Part shown: positions 1-8,973 of the stretch, piece by piece
Layout of the letters: each line of letters opens with the position of its first letter
Numbering within the stretch: the stretch's first letter is position 1
Assembly: GCA_015075405.1 (NCBI GenBank)
Contig: JABTUK010000002.1
Coordinates: 496,001 to 560,000, forward strand
Origin: Anaerolineales bacterium
GTDB lineage: Bacteria; Chloroflexota; Anaerolineae; 4572-78; J111
Length of the DNA: 64,000 bases
Reading direction: 5' to 3'
Position numbers and translations under genes: made by a program
The notes under the pieces: model-generated
Seen by the model: the letters and a program-made list of their open reading frames with translations, nothing else
Databases searched by the model: none
What the model was told of the DNA's origin: nothing

Positions 1-894
1 TATTTGGATTTGGCGCAGCCCGTCCGGCGAGTACAGGGCCGGCAGCAAGCCCGTTTTGCTGGCAACTTCTTCCAGAAATGCCTGGTCAAAGACCTTTTGA
101 AATACGAAGGCGCCGATAATGACCGGCTTGTTCTGGCCCGGTGCGCTCTGGTTCAACGTTTCCGATGTGGCGATGGACAACTGGTTAACCAAAAGCCCGG
201 CGGGATTACCCAGCGTAATATTATTTCTCATGACCGTTTGAGTAACTGCTTGGATCGGGATGACAATTTGTAAAACCATCCTCTGCTCTGGGGTAAAGTA
301 AAAGGAGATAGTCGGGCGATTCACCGGCGTCACCTGGGAAGTGATTGACGAAGGCAAATCGCCCTCAGCCCAATTGGGCCAATTGTCGAACTCTAATTCC
401 CCGGCCTGATTTTGACCTGTCTTAATCAGCGCCTTGTGACCGGCCCGGAACACACTCATGCCGGCCTCGGCGGTGGTCACATAATGGCTCAACTCATTAT
501 CTACATAAACAGCAATGCTGGAAAAACCGGCCGAGCGAAGCACCACCTGAAGCCGGTTTAATGAAATGACTTTGTTGAACACCAGCACCCGTTCATACTC
601 TGCTGGTTGCCTGGAGTTAGTGATTATTTGTTGCGTTTGGGCATAGATGGTAGCCAGGTCGCTCAAGTTGTCGGTTCCGCCGGCAGTCTTTTGGGCAATA
701 GCGCGTAAATCAAGGGTCGCTTTTTGCAAGTCATTTTGCAGCAAGATAGTTTGTCGAGTCAGGCTGGTAAAAGCCTCCCGTTCACTCTGTTGATTGGTCA
801 AGTAGATGGCCAGCCCCACATTCAATCCGGTCATAATGAAGAGGATTGTGACAAAGGCAAGTAGCAATTTGGATTTGATGCCCGATACTCTCAC
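1..894 (-). CDS. Membrane-anchored sensor protein, C-terminus beyond the window
   Basis: An open frame of 298 codons without a stop runs from a GTG at 894 to the window edge. The GTG is chosen because GGGAG lies 7 nt upstream. The product begins with a short basic stretch and one membrane segment (about residues 9-32, LLLAFVTILFIMTG). A helical stretch (about 35-110) and a mixed alpha/beta extracytoplasmic region follow, the usual front end of a sensor kinase, diguanylate cyclase or chemoreceptor. The output domain is not in view, so the class cannot be named. It starts 27 nt after the binding-protein gene and is read in the same direction, so it may sense the same ligand or signal in series with the kinase at 2393-5074. 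That link is inference. Confidence 0.7.
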   Translation of the reverse strand, partial: MRVSGIKSKLLLAFVTILFIMTGLNVGLAIYLTNQQSEREAFTSLTRQTILLQNDLQKATLDLRAIAQKTAGGTDNLSDLATIYAQTQQIITNSRQPAEYERVLVFNKVISLNRLQVVLRSAGFSSIAVYVDNELSHYVTTAEAGMSVFRAGHKALIKTGQNQAGELEFDNWPNWAEGDLPSSITSQVTPVNRPTISFYFTPEQRMVLQIVIPIQAVTQTVMRNNITLGNPAGLLVNQLSIATSETLNQSAPGQNKPVIIGAFVFQKVFDQAFLEEVASKTGLLPALYSPDGLRQIQI

Positions 895-921
895 TGTAGT
901 CTCCCAGCGGCTTGCGTCGCT

Positions 922-2322
922 TTATTGAATCGGATAGCCCTGGTGGTCCTTGATATCCTGATCAATTTTCTGCGCCGCCCGGCTTAGCTCTGCTTTGACA
1001 TCTGCCCCACTGATAATATTATCAACGGCTTCGGCAAAAGCCGTAGAGATTGTGGCGTAGGCCGGCGTAATCGGACGAGGGACCGCCCGGTCGCTTTCGA
1101 GTTGCTGGGCAAAGAGATACAAGGGTCCTGTCTCTCCATATAATGTGGATTGCGCCAGCACTGAGCGGCGAGCCGGCGCCGCTCCGTTGGCGTCTGTCAT
1201 CCGTAAGATTTCTTTGGGAGAGAGCAGGTACTCGATAAAAGCCCAGGCGCCGGCCGGGTCCTGACAATTGCTGGTGATGCCCCAGCTCCAGGACCCCATC
1301 CCGGTTTTAGGTCCATGTCCAAAATCAGGCATGGGCAGCAGAACCAGGTCTGGCCCCAAACCTTTGGCATGCGGATTATACATCCAGTGACCCACCCAGG
1401 AGAGAGCCGCTTTTTTGGATTCGTAAAACTCGTCATCCAGAGTGGCAGATTTACTGGCCCAGCCCTTTTCGAACCAACTCTGAAAGCGCTGCATCGCCTC
1501 AACCGATTGGGGCCCGTCCAACACGCCGCTGGCCCGCTGGTAGGTTTGGCGATCAATCAAATCACCGCCAAACGATTGCAGGATGGGCGAAAAACCGTAG
1601 GTGTAGAACTCACCTCGTCCGTAATTAATTTTCATATCAATGGCATGCTCCACCTCGGGCAAGGCGGTCAGTTTTTCCAAAACCTCCTCAAATTCAGCCA
1701 GGTTCCATGGTTCCTCAAAGGTGGGCAGCCGCACCCCAGCCGCCGTAAGATAGCGACGATTGCCGTAGATTGCCAGCCCGGAGTCAAACTGCCCCAGGCT
1801 GTAGAGTTTTCCATTGAAGGTTCCCTGGGCGATAATCGAAGGCAAGAAATCGGCTTTCAGTTCCGCGGAAACAAACCGGTCAATCGGTTGCAGGTAGCCC
1901 GGCCAGGCAAAGTTGTACAGATAGGGGCCGTCAAATTCCAATACGCAGGGCAAGCTGCCAGATTGGGCGCTGCCGGTGACCCGGTCAGCATAGATTTCAG
2001 GCGAGATCGGCACTAATTCTATTTTGTAATCGCCTTGTGCCTGTTCAAAGTCTTTCACTGTCGCCGCCAGCACATCGCCTTCCACGCTGCCAGGTAAATT
2101 ATGAGTCCAGGCGCTGATGGTTTTTCGTTGACCGGTTTGAGCTGAGACCGGCGTGGGCGAGGGCGACATAACGGTAGGCGGCTGGCCGGCGGCCTCGGTT
2201 GGCGCGGGAACCGGCGTGCTTGTCGCCGGCAGGGTTGGCGGCGTGGCGGCGGCGCAGCCGGCCAAAAGGAGGCCCAGGCCAATCATCACGATAATAAAAT
2301 GATACTGTGTTTTGGTTAGCAT
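922..2322 (-). CDS. ABC sugar-type extracellular solute-binding lipoprotein
   Basis: A 466-residue lipoprotein of the SBP_bac_1 (family 1) fold. Start at 2322: AGGAG lies 7 nt upstream and the protein then opens directly with a signal peptide ending in the lipobox LLAGC; a longer frame to 2379 adds residues without a ribosome site. A Pro/Thr-rich tether (about 25-60) precedes the mature domain. The C-terminal half has the family pattern GSWSWGITSNC and FIEYLLSPKE. No permease or ATPase gene is adjacent; the neighbours are a histidine kinase upstream (70 nt) and a membrane sensor downstream (27 nt). The protein may therefore serve as a ligand-sensing partner rather than in uptake, though distant permeases cannot be excluded. 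Confidence 0.88.
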   Translation of the reverse strand: MLTKTQYHFIIVMIGLGLLLAGCAAATPPTLPATSTPVPAPTEAAGQPPTVMSPSPTPVSAQTGQRKTISAWTHNLPGSVEGDVLAATVKDFEQAQGDYKIELVPISPEIYADRVTGSAQSGSLPCVLEFDGPYLYNFAWPGYLQPIDRFVSAELKADFLPSIIAQGTFNGKLYSLGQFDSGLAIYGNRRYLTAAGVRLPTFEEPWNLAEFEEVLEKLTALPEVEHAIDMKINYGRGEFYTYGFSPILQSFGGDLIDRQTYQRASGVLDGPQSVEAMQRFQSWFEKGWASKSATLDDEFYESKKAALSWVGHWMYNPHAKGLGPDLVLLPMPDFGHGPKTGMGSWSWGITSNCQDPAGAWAFIEYLLSPKEILRMTDANGAAPARRSVLAQSTLYGETGPLYLFAQQLESDRAVPRPITPAYATISTAFAEAVDNIISGADVKAELSRAAQKIDQDIKDHQGYPIQ

Positions 2323-2392
2323 GGTCAATCTCCTTATTTTCAACATCATTAGAATCAAAGCAATGGGTGTAGTTTTCAAAAAGCATAAGTTT

Positions 2393-5074
2393 TCATATTT
2401 CTTTCTTTGTGATGACTACTTCTTGAACAGATTGCGGCAGCGCAAAGTAAAACGTTGCGCCGCGATCAACCTCCCCCTCCGCCCACACTCTGCCGCCGTG
2501 CCGTTGGATAATCCGGCGCACATTGGCCAGGCCAATCCCGGTGCCTTCAAATTCGTCGGCTCCGTGTAAGCGCTGAAATACGCCAAACAGTTTGTCGGCA
2601 TAGGCCATATCAAAGCCCACCCCATTATCGCGGATGAAGATGATGTTCTCTTTGTTGTTTGTCTGACAGCCAATTTCAATCTCTGTTTGTGGGCGTTCAC
2701 GGGTGAATTTGAGGGCATTAGCGATGAGGTTGACCAGCACCAGGCGCAGCATGGACCGGTCGCCGGTGACGAGGGGCAGGTCTGCGATGCGCCAGTGGAC
2801 GGAGCGGCTTTGCATCTCTGGAGTAAATTCTTGGATGACCTCTTGTAGCAGCCCGCCCAGGTCAACCGGCGTTTTCGACATCTCATTGCGGCCCATGCGC
2901 GAGAAGGTGAGCAGATCATCAATCAACTGGCCCATCCGTTTGGCCGAGTTGGAAATGATGGTCATATAACGCTGGCTGCGCTCGTCGAGGGTCTGGGTTA
3001 GGCTTTGTTGGAGTAGTTCCAGGAAGCCGTCAATATGGCGCAGGGGGGCGCGCAGGTCGTGGGAGACGGAGTAGGCAAAGGCCTCAAGCTCTTTGTTGGC
3101 GGCTTCCAATTGGGCGGTGCGGTCAAGAACGCGCTGTTCGAGTTCCTGATTGAGCTGGTGGATTTCCTCCTGCGCCCGTTTGCGCTCGGTGAGCAAATGG
3201 ATCCGGTCGAGCGCCACCGCCATATGGCTGGCCAGCGCAGCCAGATACTCTTGTTCAAACTGGGTGGGAATCCTCACGCCTTCATCGCCAAAAGTGCCGG
3301 CGCCCACCGAACCCAGATGTCTGTCGAAGAGGATGATGGGGATATTCACAATGGTCCGGTTCCCCAATTGACTCACAATCTCCTTATTGGTTCGCTCATC
3401 GGTCTGCGCATCTTCAACCACCACAATATCCCTGGCTGCGGCAATCTCTTCGAGCATGCGGTCGCCCTGGATAGTGAGCGTGGCAATACCTACCTCTGTC
3501 GCCGCCGATTTCACGCTGGGACCACCGGCGACCATAGCTTTAAAGTACTTTTTGTCTTCGGTCAAGAGATAAACCCACAAATTCCGATAGCCGATAATAG
3601 TTTGTACTTCAGCCTGGGCAGCGTTCAGAACTTCGGCATAGGTTTGGGCGCGTTCCAGATTCTTAGAAAGGCGGAGCAGCGATTGGGTATGTTTTTCCCG
3701 TTCAAGGAGCGCCTGCTCCGCCCGCTTGCGTTCGGTGATGTCCCGAACCAGGGCCAGGCCGAACCGGCGTCCACCCTGCCAGAACCAGCGGGCGCGGACC
3801 TCCACCGGGAACACAGTCCCGTTCTTGCGCCGGTGGACGGAGTCGAACGTTACCACCTCTCCGGTCGCCAGACGCGCTCGAAGCGGTTCGAGGAACGCTG
3901 GCGTCGCATTGATGTCGTAACCCTTCGGACTCATCCCGATCAGTTCCTCGCGTGTGTAGCCCAGGCTTGCGCAGGCCTGCTCATTCACATCCAGAATGGC
4001 CCCCTGCTCGTCGCCCAGAAAGAAGGCGTCGGTCGCGTGGTCCACCAGCATGCGGAAGCGGGCCTCGCTTTCCCGTAGGGCTTCTTCTGTCCGCTTGCGC
4101 TCGGTGATGTCCACCAATACGGCGATGTTGCCGGTAACCCGGCCCTCCGCATCGTGCAGCGGTGAAGCATAGATACTGTAATCAATGGGGCTGCCATCGC
4201 GCCGCTGCCGGTGGACTTCCACGCCGTCCAGGATCTTACCACTACGCATTATTTCTCGAAAGCGTTTAAATTCCTCCTGTTTCTCGACCGGCACACTGGG
4301 GAGTGGGCGGCCCATAACTTCCTGGGCGCTCCAGCCGAGCATCTTCTCGGCGGCCGGATTCCACACAGTTTGTACGTTTCCGTCCAGGTCCATACCAACA
4401 ATGGCCGTTGGGGTGGCCTCAATGATGGCCCGCAGCAGGTCGTTGGACTGCTGCAATTCTTTTTCGGCCTGCTTACGCTCGGTGATATCTTCAAGGGTGA
4501 AGACGACGCTTTCGATCTCGTCCGCCTCGCTCATGATGGGCGCGCCATTGATAGACAGGTAGCGGCGGCGGCCATTGGGCCAGGTAATCGCATGCTGGAT
4601 CTCATAGACGGGTTGGCTGGTAGTCATCACCCGCCGGAACGGCAGTTCTTCATCGGGAAAGGGATCCCCGGCCTCAGTGGTGATACGCCATTCCGGCGCA
4701 TTGTAGGTGCGCTGGGTGATTTCGTCTTTAGTCAACCCCAACACTTTTTCGGCTTGTGGATTGGCAAATGTCACCTGTCCCACACGGTTAACCACCACAA
4801 TGCCCCCTGGGCTTGTCTCCATGATGCGGCGCAGCAGCACCCGCTCGCGGCGCAATTGCTCGTTGGCGTTTTGCAGTTCGGTGGTGCGCTCGGCTACGCG
4901 TTCTTCTAACGCTTCATTGGCCCGCCGCAGGTCCGCCTCGACCTGCCGGCGCACTGCTATTTCTTGGGCCAAGTTATCCTGGAGGGCCGATTTGTCGGCG
5001 GCAAGTTTTTTGACCCGCTCCTCCAAATGAGCCAGTTTTGCCGCGGCTGTCATTATCTCAGGCATAGGGGTCAC
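2393..5074 (-). CDS. Hybrid-free multi-PAS/GAF sensor histidine kinase
   Basis: An 893-residue soluble histidine kinase; no membrane segment is visible. Order: coiled coil (10-80), three PAS domains each ending in a DITERK linker (about 80-205, 205-330, 330-455), a GAF domain (about 470-630), a second coiled coil, HisKA with H-box SVSHDLRAPL (about 665-735), then HATPase_c with N-box NLIANALKFT, G1 RDNGVGFD and G2 GTGIGLANV (about 770-885). It autophosphorylates on the H-box histidine; the cognate regulator is not adjacent. The GTG start at 5074 has a weak AGAAAGAGA upstream; an in-frame ATG at 5065 is the alternative. It probably heads an operon with the binding protein and the sensor downstream. 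Confidence 0.93.
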   Translation of the reverse strand: MTPMPEIMTAAAKLAHLEERVKKLAADKSALQDNLAQEIAVRRQVEADLRRANEALEERVAERTTELQNANEQLRRERVLLRRIMETSPGGIVVVNRVGQVTFANPQAEKVLGLTKDEITQRTYNAPEWRITTEAGDPFPDEELPFRRVMTTSQPVYEIQHAITWPNGRRRYLSINGAPIMSEADEIESVVFTLEDITERKQAEKELQQSNDLLRAIIEATPTAIVGMDLDGNVQTVWNPAAEKMLGWSAQEVMGRPLPSVPVEKQEEFKRFREIMRSGKILDGVEVHRQRRDGSPIDYSIYASPLHDAEGRVTGNIAVLVDITERKRTEEALRESEARFRMLVDHATDAFFLGDEQGAILDVNEQACASLGYTREELIGMSPKGYDINATPAFLEPLRARLATGEVVTFDSVHRRKNGTVFPVEVRARWFWQGGRRFGLALVRDITERKRAEQALLEREKHTQSLLRLSKNLERAQTYAEVLNAAQAEVQTIIGYRNLWVYLLTEDKKYFKAMVAGGPSVKSAATEVGIATLTIQGDRMLEEIAAARDIVVVEDAQTDERTNKEIVSQLGNRTIVNIPIILFDRHLGSVGAGTFGDEGVRIPTQFEQEYLAALASHMAVALDRIHLLTERKRAQEEIHQLNQELEQRVLDRTAQLEAANKELEAFAYSVSHDLRAPLRHIDGFLELLQQSLTQTLDERSQRYMTIISNSAKRMGQLIDDLLTFSRMGRNEMSKTPVDLGGLLQEVIQEFTPEMQSRSVHWRIADLPLVTGDRSMLRLVLVNLIANALKFTRERPQTEIEIGCQTNNKENIIFIRDNGVGFDMAYADKLFGVFQRLHGADEFEGTGIGLANVRRIIQRHGGRVWAEGEVDRGATFYFALPQSVQEVVITKKEI

Positions 5075-5333
5075 TCTCTTTCTGGGTGACTGCCAAATTC
5101 ATAAGCTGTCTCAAGCGTTGTTCGCATGGACCGCATAAAGTATTTCGCGGGATTGTGTCGGGTGAGCCGAGGGGCTTGGAGTAGAGCATCTGCTCTAAAG
5201 GGGGGGACAATTACTTGAAAGCTTACTTCTTCTGAGGAAACACGTCTCATCTGCATCATTGCCAGGTTTGACTCTAGTGATTGTGTTGCCAATATTATGG
5301 ATTTTAAATTTATTTGATTGTTTACTTCACTCC

Positions 5334-5339
5334 ATTATA
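5334..5339 (-). promoter_or_regulatory. Extended -10 element of the histidine kinase operon
   Basis: On the minus strand TGGTATAAT lies here, a perfect -10 with the TGn extension, about 260 nt before the kinase start. The -35 region is poor. The 326-bp space between the GH38 stop and the kinase holds this promoter and a long AT-rich leader. A 73-codon frame with a TTG start and no ribosome site lies in the leader and overlaps the kinase GTG by four bases; I do not call it a gene. Confidence 0.5.
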
Positions 5340-5400
5340 CCATGAGAAGATGTTAAATAGAGAACTGGACCCCTTCAATGGGCGTAAATTTGGGGTGAAA

Positions 5401-8400
5401 TTAAGCCGGAAGCAGGCGCAAAGTGACAATTTCGTAGGGTTTGATCGAGAAAGTTACCTTGTTGCCAACCAGCGGCAATTCACTCGCGTCCTCCTCTAGC
5501 AAATTCGTTTGCCAGGCGTTAGTCAGGTTAAAACCGGTCGTCAGAGTCACCACTCCCCGCTGCCGCTGGCTCTCATAGAGGCGAACGATGATTCCGTTGC
5601 CATCTTCGGCCTGCTTGATGGTTTCGATGACGATGTTGGGGTGGTCTACGGAAAGAAACGAGGACGCGAGGACGCGAGGACGCGAGGAAAGATTACTCGC
5701 CTCTTCCCCTCCTCGCCTCCTCGCCTTATCATTACCTCGCCTCACTATCAGCGGGTCATTCAAGGCATAAGCCGCGCCGATGGTTTCCTGACCCCAACGG
5801 CCGGCGTGGGGGAAGAGACTGTAGACAAAGCAGTGCTCGCTCTGGTCGGCTTCGGGGTCGGGGTAGGTGGGGCTGCGGAGCAGGCTCAGGCGGATAACGT
5901 TGTCCCGAATATCGTGGCCGTATTTACAATCGTTGAGCAAGCTGACGCCGTAGTTGCCTTCGCTCAGGTCTACCCACTTTTGAGCGCAAGTTTCAAACCT
6001 GGCCCAATCCCAACTGGTGTTGCGGTGGGTGGGCCGCTCGACGTTGCCCCACTGGATCTCGTAGGTGGCGACCGGGGAGAGAATGTCCACCGGGAAAGCG
6101 ACTTTCAAGAGGATATGCCGTTCTTGCCAGTTAACGGTTGTGTCGAAGTCCAGGCGGGGGCTGTTGTAAGCCAGCGAGATACGCTGCGCAATGTCGCTGT
6201 GAAGAATCCGTCGCCGGATTTCCAGGGTCGCCCGCAGCGGGCCGGCTTCGACCACCTGCACCGAGGTCGCCGGGTCGCTCGTCCACATTTTGTCGTCGTA
6301 AAAAATGTCCACGTCCCAGGCATCCCAGGCTTTGGGCCGGTCTTCAAACGCCTGGAACTGGTTGGCTACTGCTCCAGCGGGCAGCACCTCGCGCTGGTTG
6401 ATTTTGTCAAAAATGCGAGTGATGTCGCCGGAAGCATTAAACTCGACGCGCAGGAAATTGTTTTCCAGCAAATCGGGTGCGGCCGTTAAGGATGAGGGAT
6501 GAAGGATGAAGGATGAAACTTCATCCTTCATCCTTCCGCTTTCTGCCTTTAAAAGGGGCGTGACGCTGAAGGGTGGCAATCCACCCGCGTCGAGCCAGAT
6601 GCCCCCGGCGGTAGGTTGAATGGCAACCGGCGTGCCATCGGCCCGGCTGAGAGTTTGGCCGGGGGCGAGTTGGCCGGGCCAGAAGGCCAGGTCGGTGCGG
6701 GTGAAACCGGTGGGATTGACCAGCAGAAGATGACCACCGAAATGGTTGGCGATGACTTGCAGCGCTTCGTCTCGCACCGCCGCGCCCAGGGTGTGAATTT
6801 GGGCGTATTGCTGCTGCGATTCTTCGTAAACAGCCTGGATACTGCTGCCGGGGATAATATCGTGAAATTGGTTGAGGCAGACCAATTCCCAGGCCCGGCG
6901 CAGGCTGGCGGCGGGGTAATCGTAAGTCGGGTCGAGCAGGCCGGCCAGGACGGCCAGAAACTCGGCATCGTGGAGCAGAAATTCGCTCTGGCGGTTGGCT
7001 CGCTTGGTGCGGCTCTGGCTGGTGTAAGTGCCGCGGTGCCGCTCAAAGTATAGCTCGCCGTTCCACACCGGCAGGCGGTCGCCCGTAGTTTGTTCTAGGC
7101 GGCGGAAAAAGTCGCCGACGCGGCCCTGGCAGAGGCGGGGCGTGGCCGGGAAAGCGGCCATCTCGCGGATATTTTCTAACATCTCGCGGGTGGGGCCGCC
7201 GCCGCCGTCGCCATAGCCGTAGGCCATCAGCAGTTCGTGTTGGTGTTCCTTCTGCTGGAAATTGGTCCAGGTTCCCAGGACTTGGGCGGGATTGGCCAGC
7301 CCGTTATAAGTGCCCCCGGTATTACCGTCACGATCCGGCGTCGGGCTGAAATGGGTCAGCACGCGGGCGCCGTCAAGTCCTTGCCACCAAAAACTTTCGT
7401 AGGGCAGGCGGTTGTATTGGTTCCAACTGATTTTGACGGTGAAGAAATATTCCAGGCCGGCTTGTTTGATGAGCTGGGGCAGGTTCCAGGCATAGCCAAA
7501 CACATCGGGCAGCCACAGCACCGGCGACTCGGCCTGGGGGCCAAAGTGTTCCCGGAAAAAGACACGCCCCAGCAAAAACTGCCGGGCTAACGACTCTGGC
7601 CCGCTCAGGTTGCAGTCGGCCTCTACCCACATCCCGCCGATGACCTCCCAGCGTCCCTCGGCCACCCGTTCTTTGACGGCGGCCAGCAAATCGGGGTAAT
7701 CCTGGCGGATGTAGTCGTAGAGTTGGGGCTGGCTCTGGGTAAAGTGGTATTCGGGAAATTGTTCCATCAAGCGCAGCACGGTGTGGAAGGTGCGGCCCGC
7801 TTTGTGGCGGGTCTGGCCCAGCGTCCACAGCCAGGCCACGTCAATATGGGCGTGCCCGGCGGCGACGATGTTCACGTCCAGGGGCGGGCCGGCCCGGTCG
7901 ATCCCGGCTCGCAAGGCGGCATGGGCCGGCGGCACGCTGGCATAAAAGGCTTCGTCGAAAGGCTCGCGGGTGTCCAGGAGTTTAAAGGCTTCATCCAGGG
8001 CATTGAGCAGATGGCCCTTGGCCGGCTCGTTTTCATCCAGGCGGCTGGCTACGCCCAACGCAACTCGGGCTGTGGCGATAAAATTGCGGGTGGGCTGGTC
8101 AATTTGGACAACGGCGCAGGGGTGCAGCAGAGGTTTGGTCCACTTTTCAGCGGGCCTGGGGAGGTTGCTCCCAATCCAACCGTGTAGCAGCAGCCGGTGA
8201 GATTGCCCGTCAGCCCAGTCCGCAGCCAGTAAAATCTCCGGGTGATTAAGGTCAGAAGCGGCATAAGCCACCCCGTCAAGGTAAACCAGGGTCTCTGGAT
8301 AGCTGACATCCGTGGCGCTGGCCAGGGGCAGATAAAGGGCTACCGGGAGGTCTGGCTCCCAATCCGGGGGAATCTCAAACCAGCTACGCAGGACGAAATT

Positions 8401-8610
8401 AGTGTCCCGTACCCCCCAATAAGTGTAAGGGTGAACCTCCGTCCAATCGCTGTCATCAATATCCGGGTCCAGGGGAGGAGCGACCAGGGGACCGTCCAGG
8501 GGCAGGTAGCGAAAGGGGGGCAGCGGTTGGCTTCGCCGGTAGACCAGCGGCTCAATGAGGCGCAGGCGTTCGGTGATTTTTTCAATTGTCCAACGAACTT
8601 TGTGACTCAT
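5401..8610 (-). CDS. GH38 alpha-mannosidase with two in-frame palindrome insertions
   Basis: A 1069-residue glycosidase hydrolysing alpha-mannosides by a retaining, Zn-dependent mechanism. The GH38 core is clear: metal-binding GHAHIDVAWLW (about 250-260) and nucleophile motif WLPDVFGYAWNLPQ with Asp369. Middle helical and C-terminal beta domains follow. No signal peptide is present, so it acts in the cytoplasm on imported oligosaccharides. ATG 8610 has AAGGTG upstream. The family length is near 1000-1050; the excess comes from two palindromic repeats read through in frame, at residues about 686-707 ([18 protein letters not shown]) and 956-985 (basic, Arg-rich). Both lie in the C-terminal beta region, away from the active site. 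The gene follows the toxin-antitoxin pair and probably shares substrate with the upstream glycosidases. Confidence 0.95.
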   Translation of the reverse strand: MSHKVRWTIEKITERLRLIEPLVYRRSQPLPPFRYLPLDGPLVAPPLDPDIDDSDWTEVHPYTYWGVRDTNFVLRSWFEIPPDWEPDLPVALYLPLASATDVSYPETLVYLDGVAYAASDLNHPEILLAADWADGQSHRLLLHGWIGSNLPRPAEKWTKPLLHPCAVVQIDQPTRNFIATARVALGVASRLDENEPAKGHLLNALDEAFKLLDTREPFDEAFYASVPPAHAALRAGIDRAGPPLDVNIVAAGHAHIDVAWLWTLGQTRHKAGRTFHTVLRLMEQFPEYHFTQSQPQLYDYIRQDYPDLLAAVKERVAEGRWEVIGGMWVEADCNLSGPESLARQFLLGRVFFREHFGPQAESPVLWLPDVFGYAWNLPQLIKQAGLEYFFTVKISWNQYNRLPYESFWWQGLDGARVLTHFSPTPDRDGNTGGTYNGLANPAQVLGTWTNFQQKEHQHELLMAYGYGDGGGGPTREMLENIREMAAFPATPRLCQGRVGDFFRRLEQTTGDRLPVWNGELYFERHRGTYTSQSRTKRANRQSEFLLHDAEFLAVLAGLLDPTYDYPAASLRRAWELVCLNQFHDIIPGSSIQAVYEESQQQYAQIHTLGAAVRDEALQVIANHFGGHLLLVNPTGFTRTDLAFWPGQLAPGQTLSRADGTPVAIQPTAGGIWLDAGGLPPFSVTPLLKAESGRMKDEVSSFILHPSSLTAAPDLLENNFLRVEFNASGDITRIFDKINQREVLPAGAVANQFQAFEDRPKAWDAWDVDIFYDDKMWTSDPATSVQVVEAGPLRATLEIRRRILHSDIAQRISLAYNSPRLDFDTTVNWQERHILLKVAFPVDILSPVATYEIQWGNVERPTHRNTSWDWARFETCAQKWVDLSEGNYGVSLLNDCKYGHDIRDNVIRLSLLRSPTYPDPEADQSEHCFVYSLFPHAGRWGQETIGAAYALNDPLIVRRGNDKARRRGGEEASNLSSRPRVLASSFLSVDHPNIVIETIKQAEDGNGIIVRLYESQRQRGVVTLTTGFNLTNAWQTNLLEEDASELPLVGNKVTFSIKPYEIVTLRLLPA
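5655..5742 (-). repeat. In-frame palindromic repeat, GAGGACGC family
   Basis: On the plus strand the left arm has three tandem copies of the 8-mer GAGGACGC. After a short loop the right arm carries CCTCCTCGCCTCCTCGCC, its imperfect complement. It lies inside the GH38 frame without a stop and adds about 29 residues between two conserved blocks. Related arms occur at 26646-26722 and 62578-62636, both intergenic. Confidence 0.75.
6488..6550 (-). repeat. In-frame palindromic repeat, GGATGAA family
   Basis: Plus-strand left arm: tandem GGATGAA units; right arm: TCATCCTTCATCCTTC. It is inserted in the GH38 gene and translated on the minus strand as a peptide containing [16 protein letters not shown]. 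The same family is in the genes at 52764-52845 and 54661-54720, read in the same phase. Confidence 0.85.
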
Positions 8611-8739
8611 CTTTTCACACCTTCGGTTTGAAACTGAGGCAGCCAGTTGAAACGATATCCAGCAGGGTTATCTGTTGAGATGTCGCCAACTTTGACACCA
8701 CCCAAAATTCAACGCATAATCATAAATATTGATGCACTC

Positions 8740-8745
8740 TATAAT
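8740..8745 (+). promoter_or_regulatory. -10 element of the toxin-antitoxin operon
   Basis: A perfect TATAAT lies 18 nt before the antitoxin ATG. The -35 region is poor, as is common for autoregulated toxin-antitoxin promoters. The divergent GH38 start is 130 nt away. Confidence 0.45.
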
Positions 8746-8763
8746 GTCGCGAGAAAATAATTT

Positions 8764-8973
8764 ATGGCTGATGTTCAAACAAATACAATTCAAACGGAAA
8801 TTCCTGTTGGTTTACTAACCCAGGCGCAGAAGCTGGTTGAAGCAGGCTGGTTTCGCAGTCTCGATGAAGTTCTACTGGACGCCTTACGCCGGTTTTTAGA
8901 GTCACACCGGGTGGAACTGATGGAAGAGTTTATCCGCCAGGATGTTGAGTGGGGTCTGCATGGTGATGAGTGA
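8764..8973 (+). CDS. Small antitoxin-like protein, partner of PIN toxin
   Basis: A 69-residue acidic protein with a short N-terminal strand (about 5-15), then two helices with the pattern LVEAGWFRSLDEVLLDALR, as in ribbon-helix-helix/UPF0175-type antitoxins. The N-terminus would bind operator DNA and the acidic C-terminus (ELMEEFIRQDVEW) would mask the toxin. Its 3' end overlaps the toxin start, the normal arrangement for these pairs. ATG 8764 has only a weak ribosome site. The function rests on context and fold pattern, not on a diagnostic motif. Confidence 0.75.
   Translation: MADVQTNTIQTEIPVGLLTQAQKLVEAGWFRSLDEVLLDALRRFLESHRVELMEEFIRQDVEWGLHGDE

Noticed and set aside
1315..2016. Long open frame opposite the binding-protein gene
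   Set aside because: It mirrors the codon structure of the minus-strand gene, lacks a ribosome site and matches no family. Many similar antisense frames in GC-rich genes were dismissed for the same reason.
5071..5292. 73-codon open frame with a TTG start overlapping the kinase GTG
   Set aside because: No ribosome site, no recognisable family and ordinary leader composition. Kept as leader sequence.
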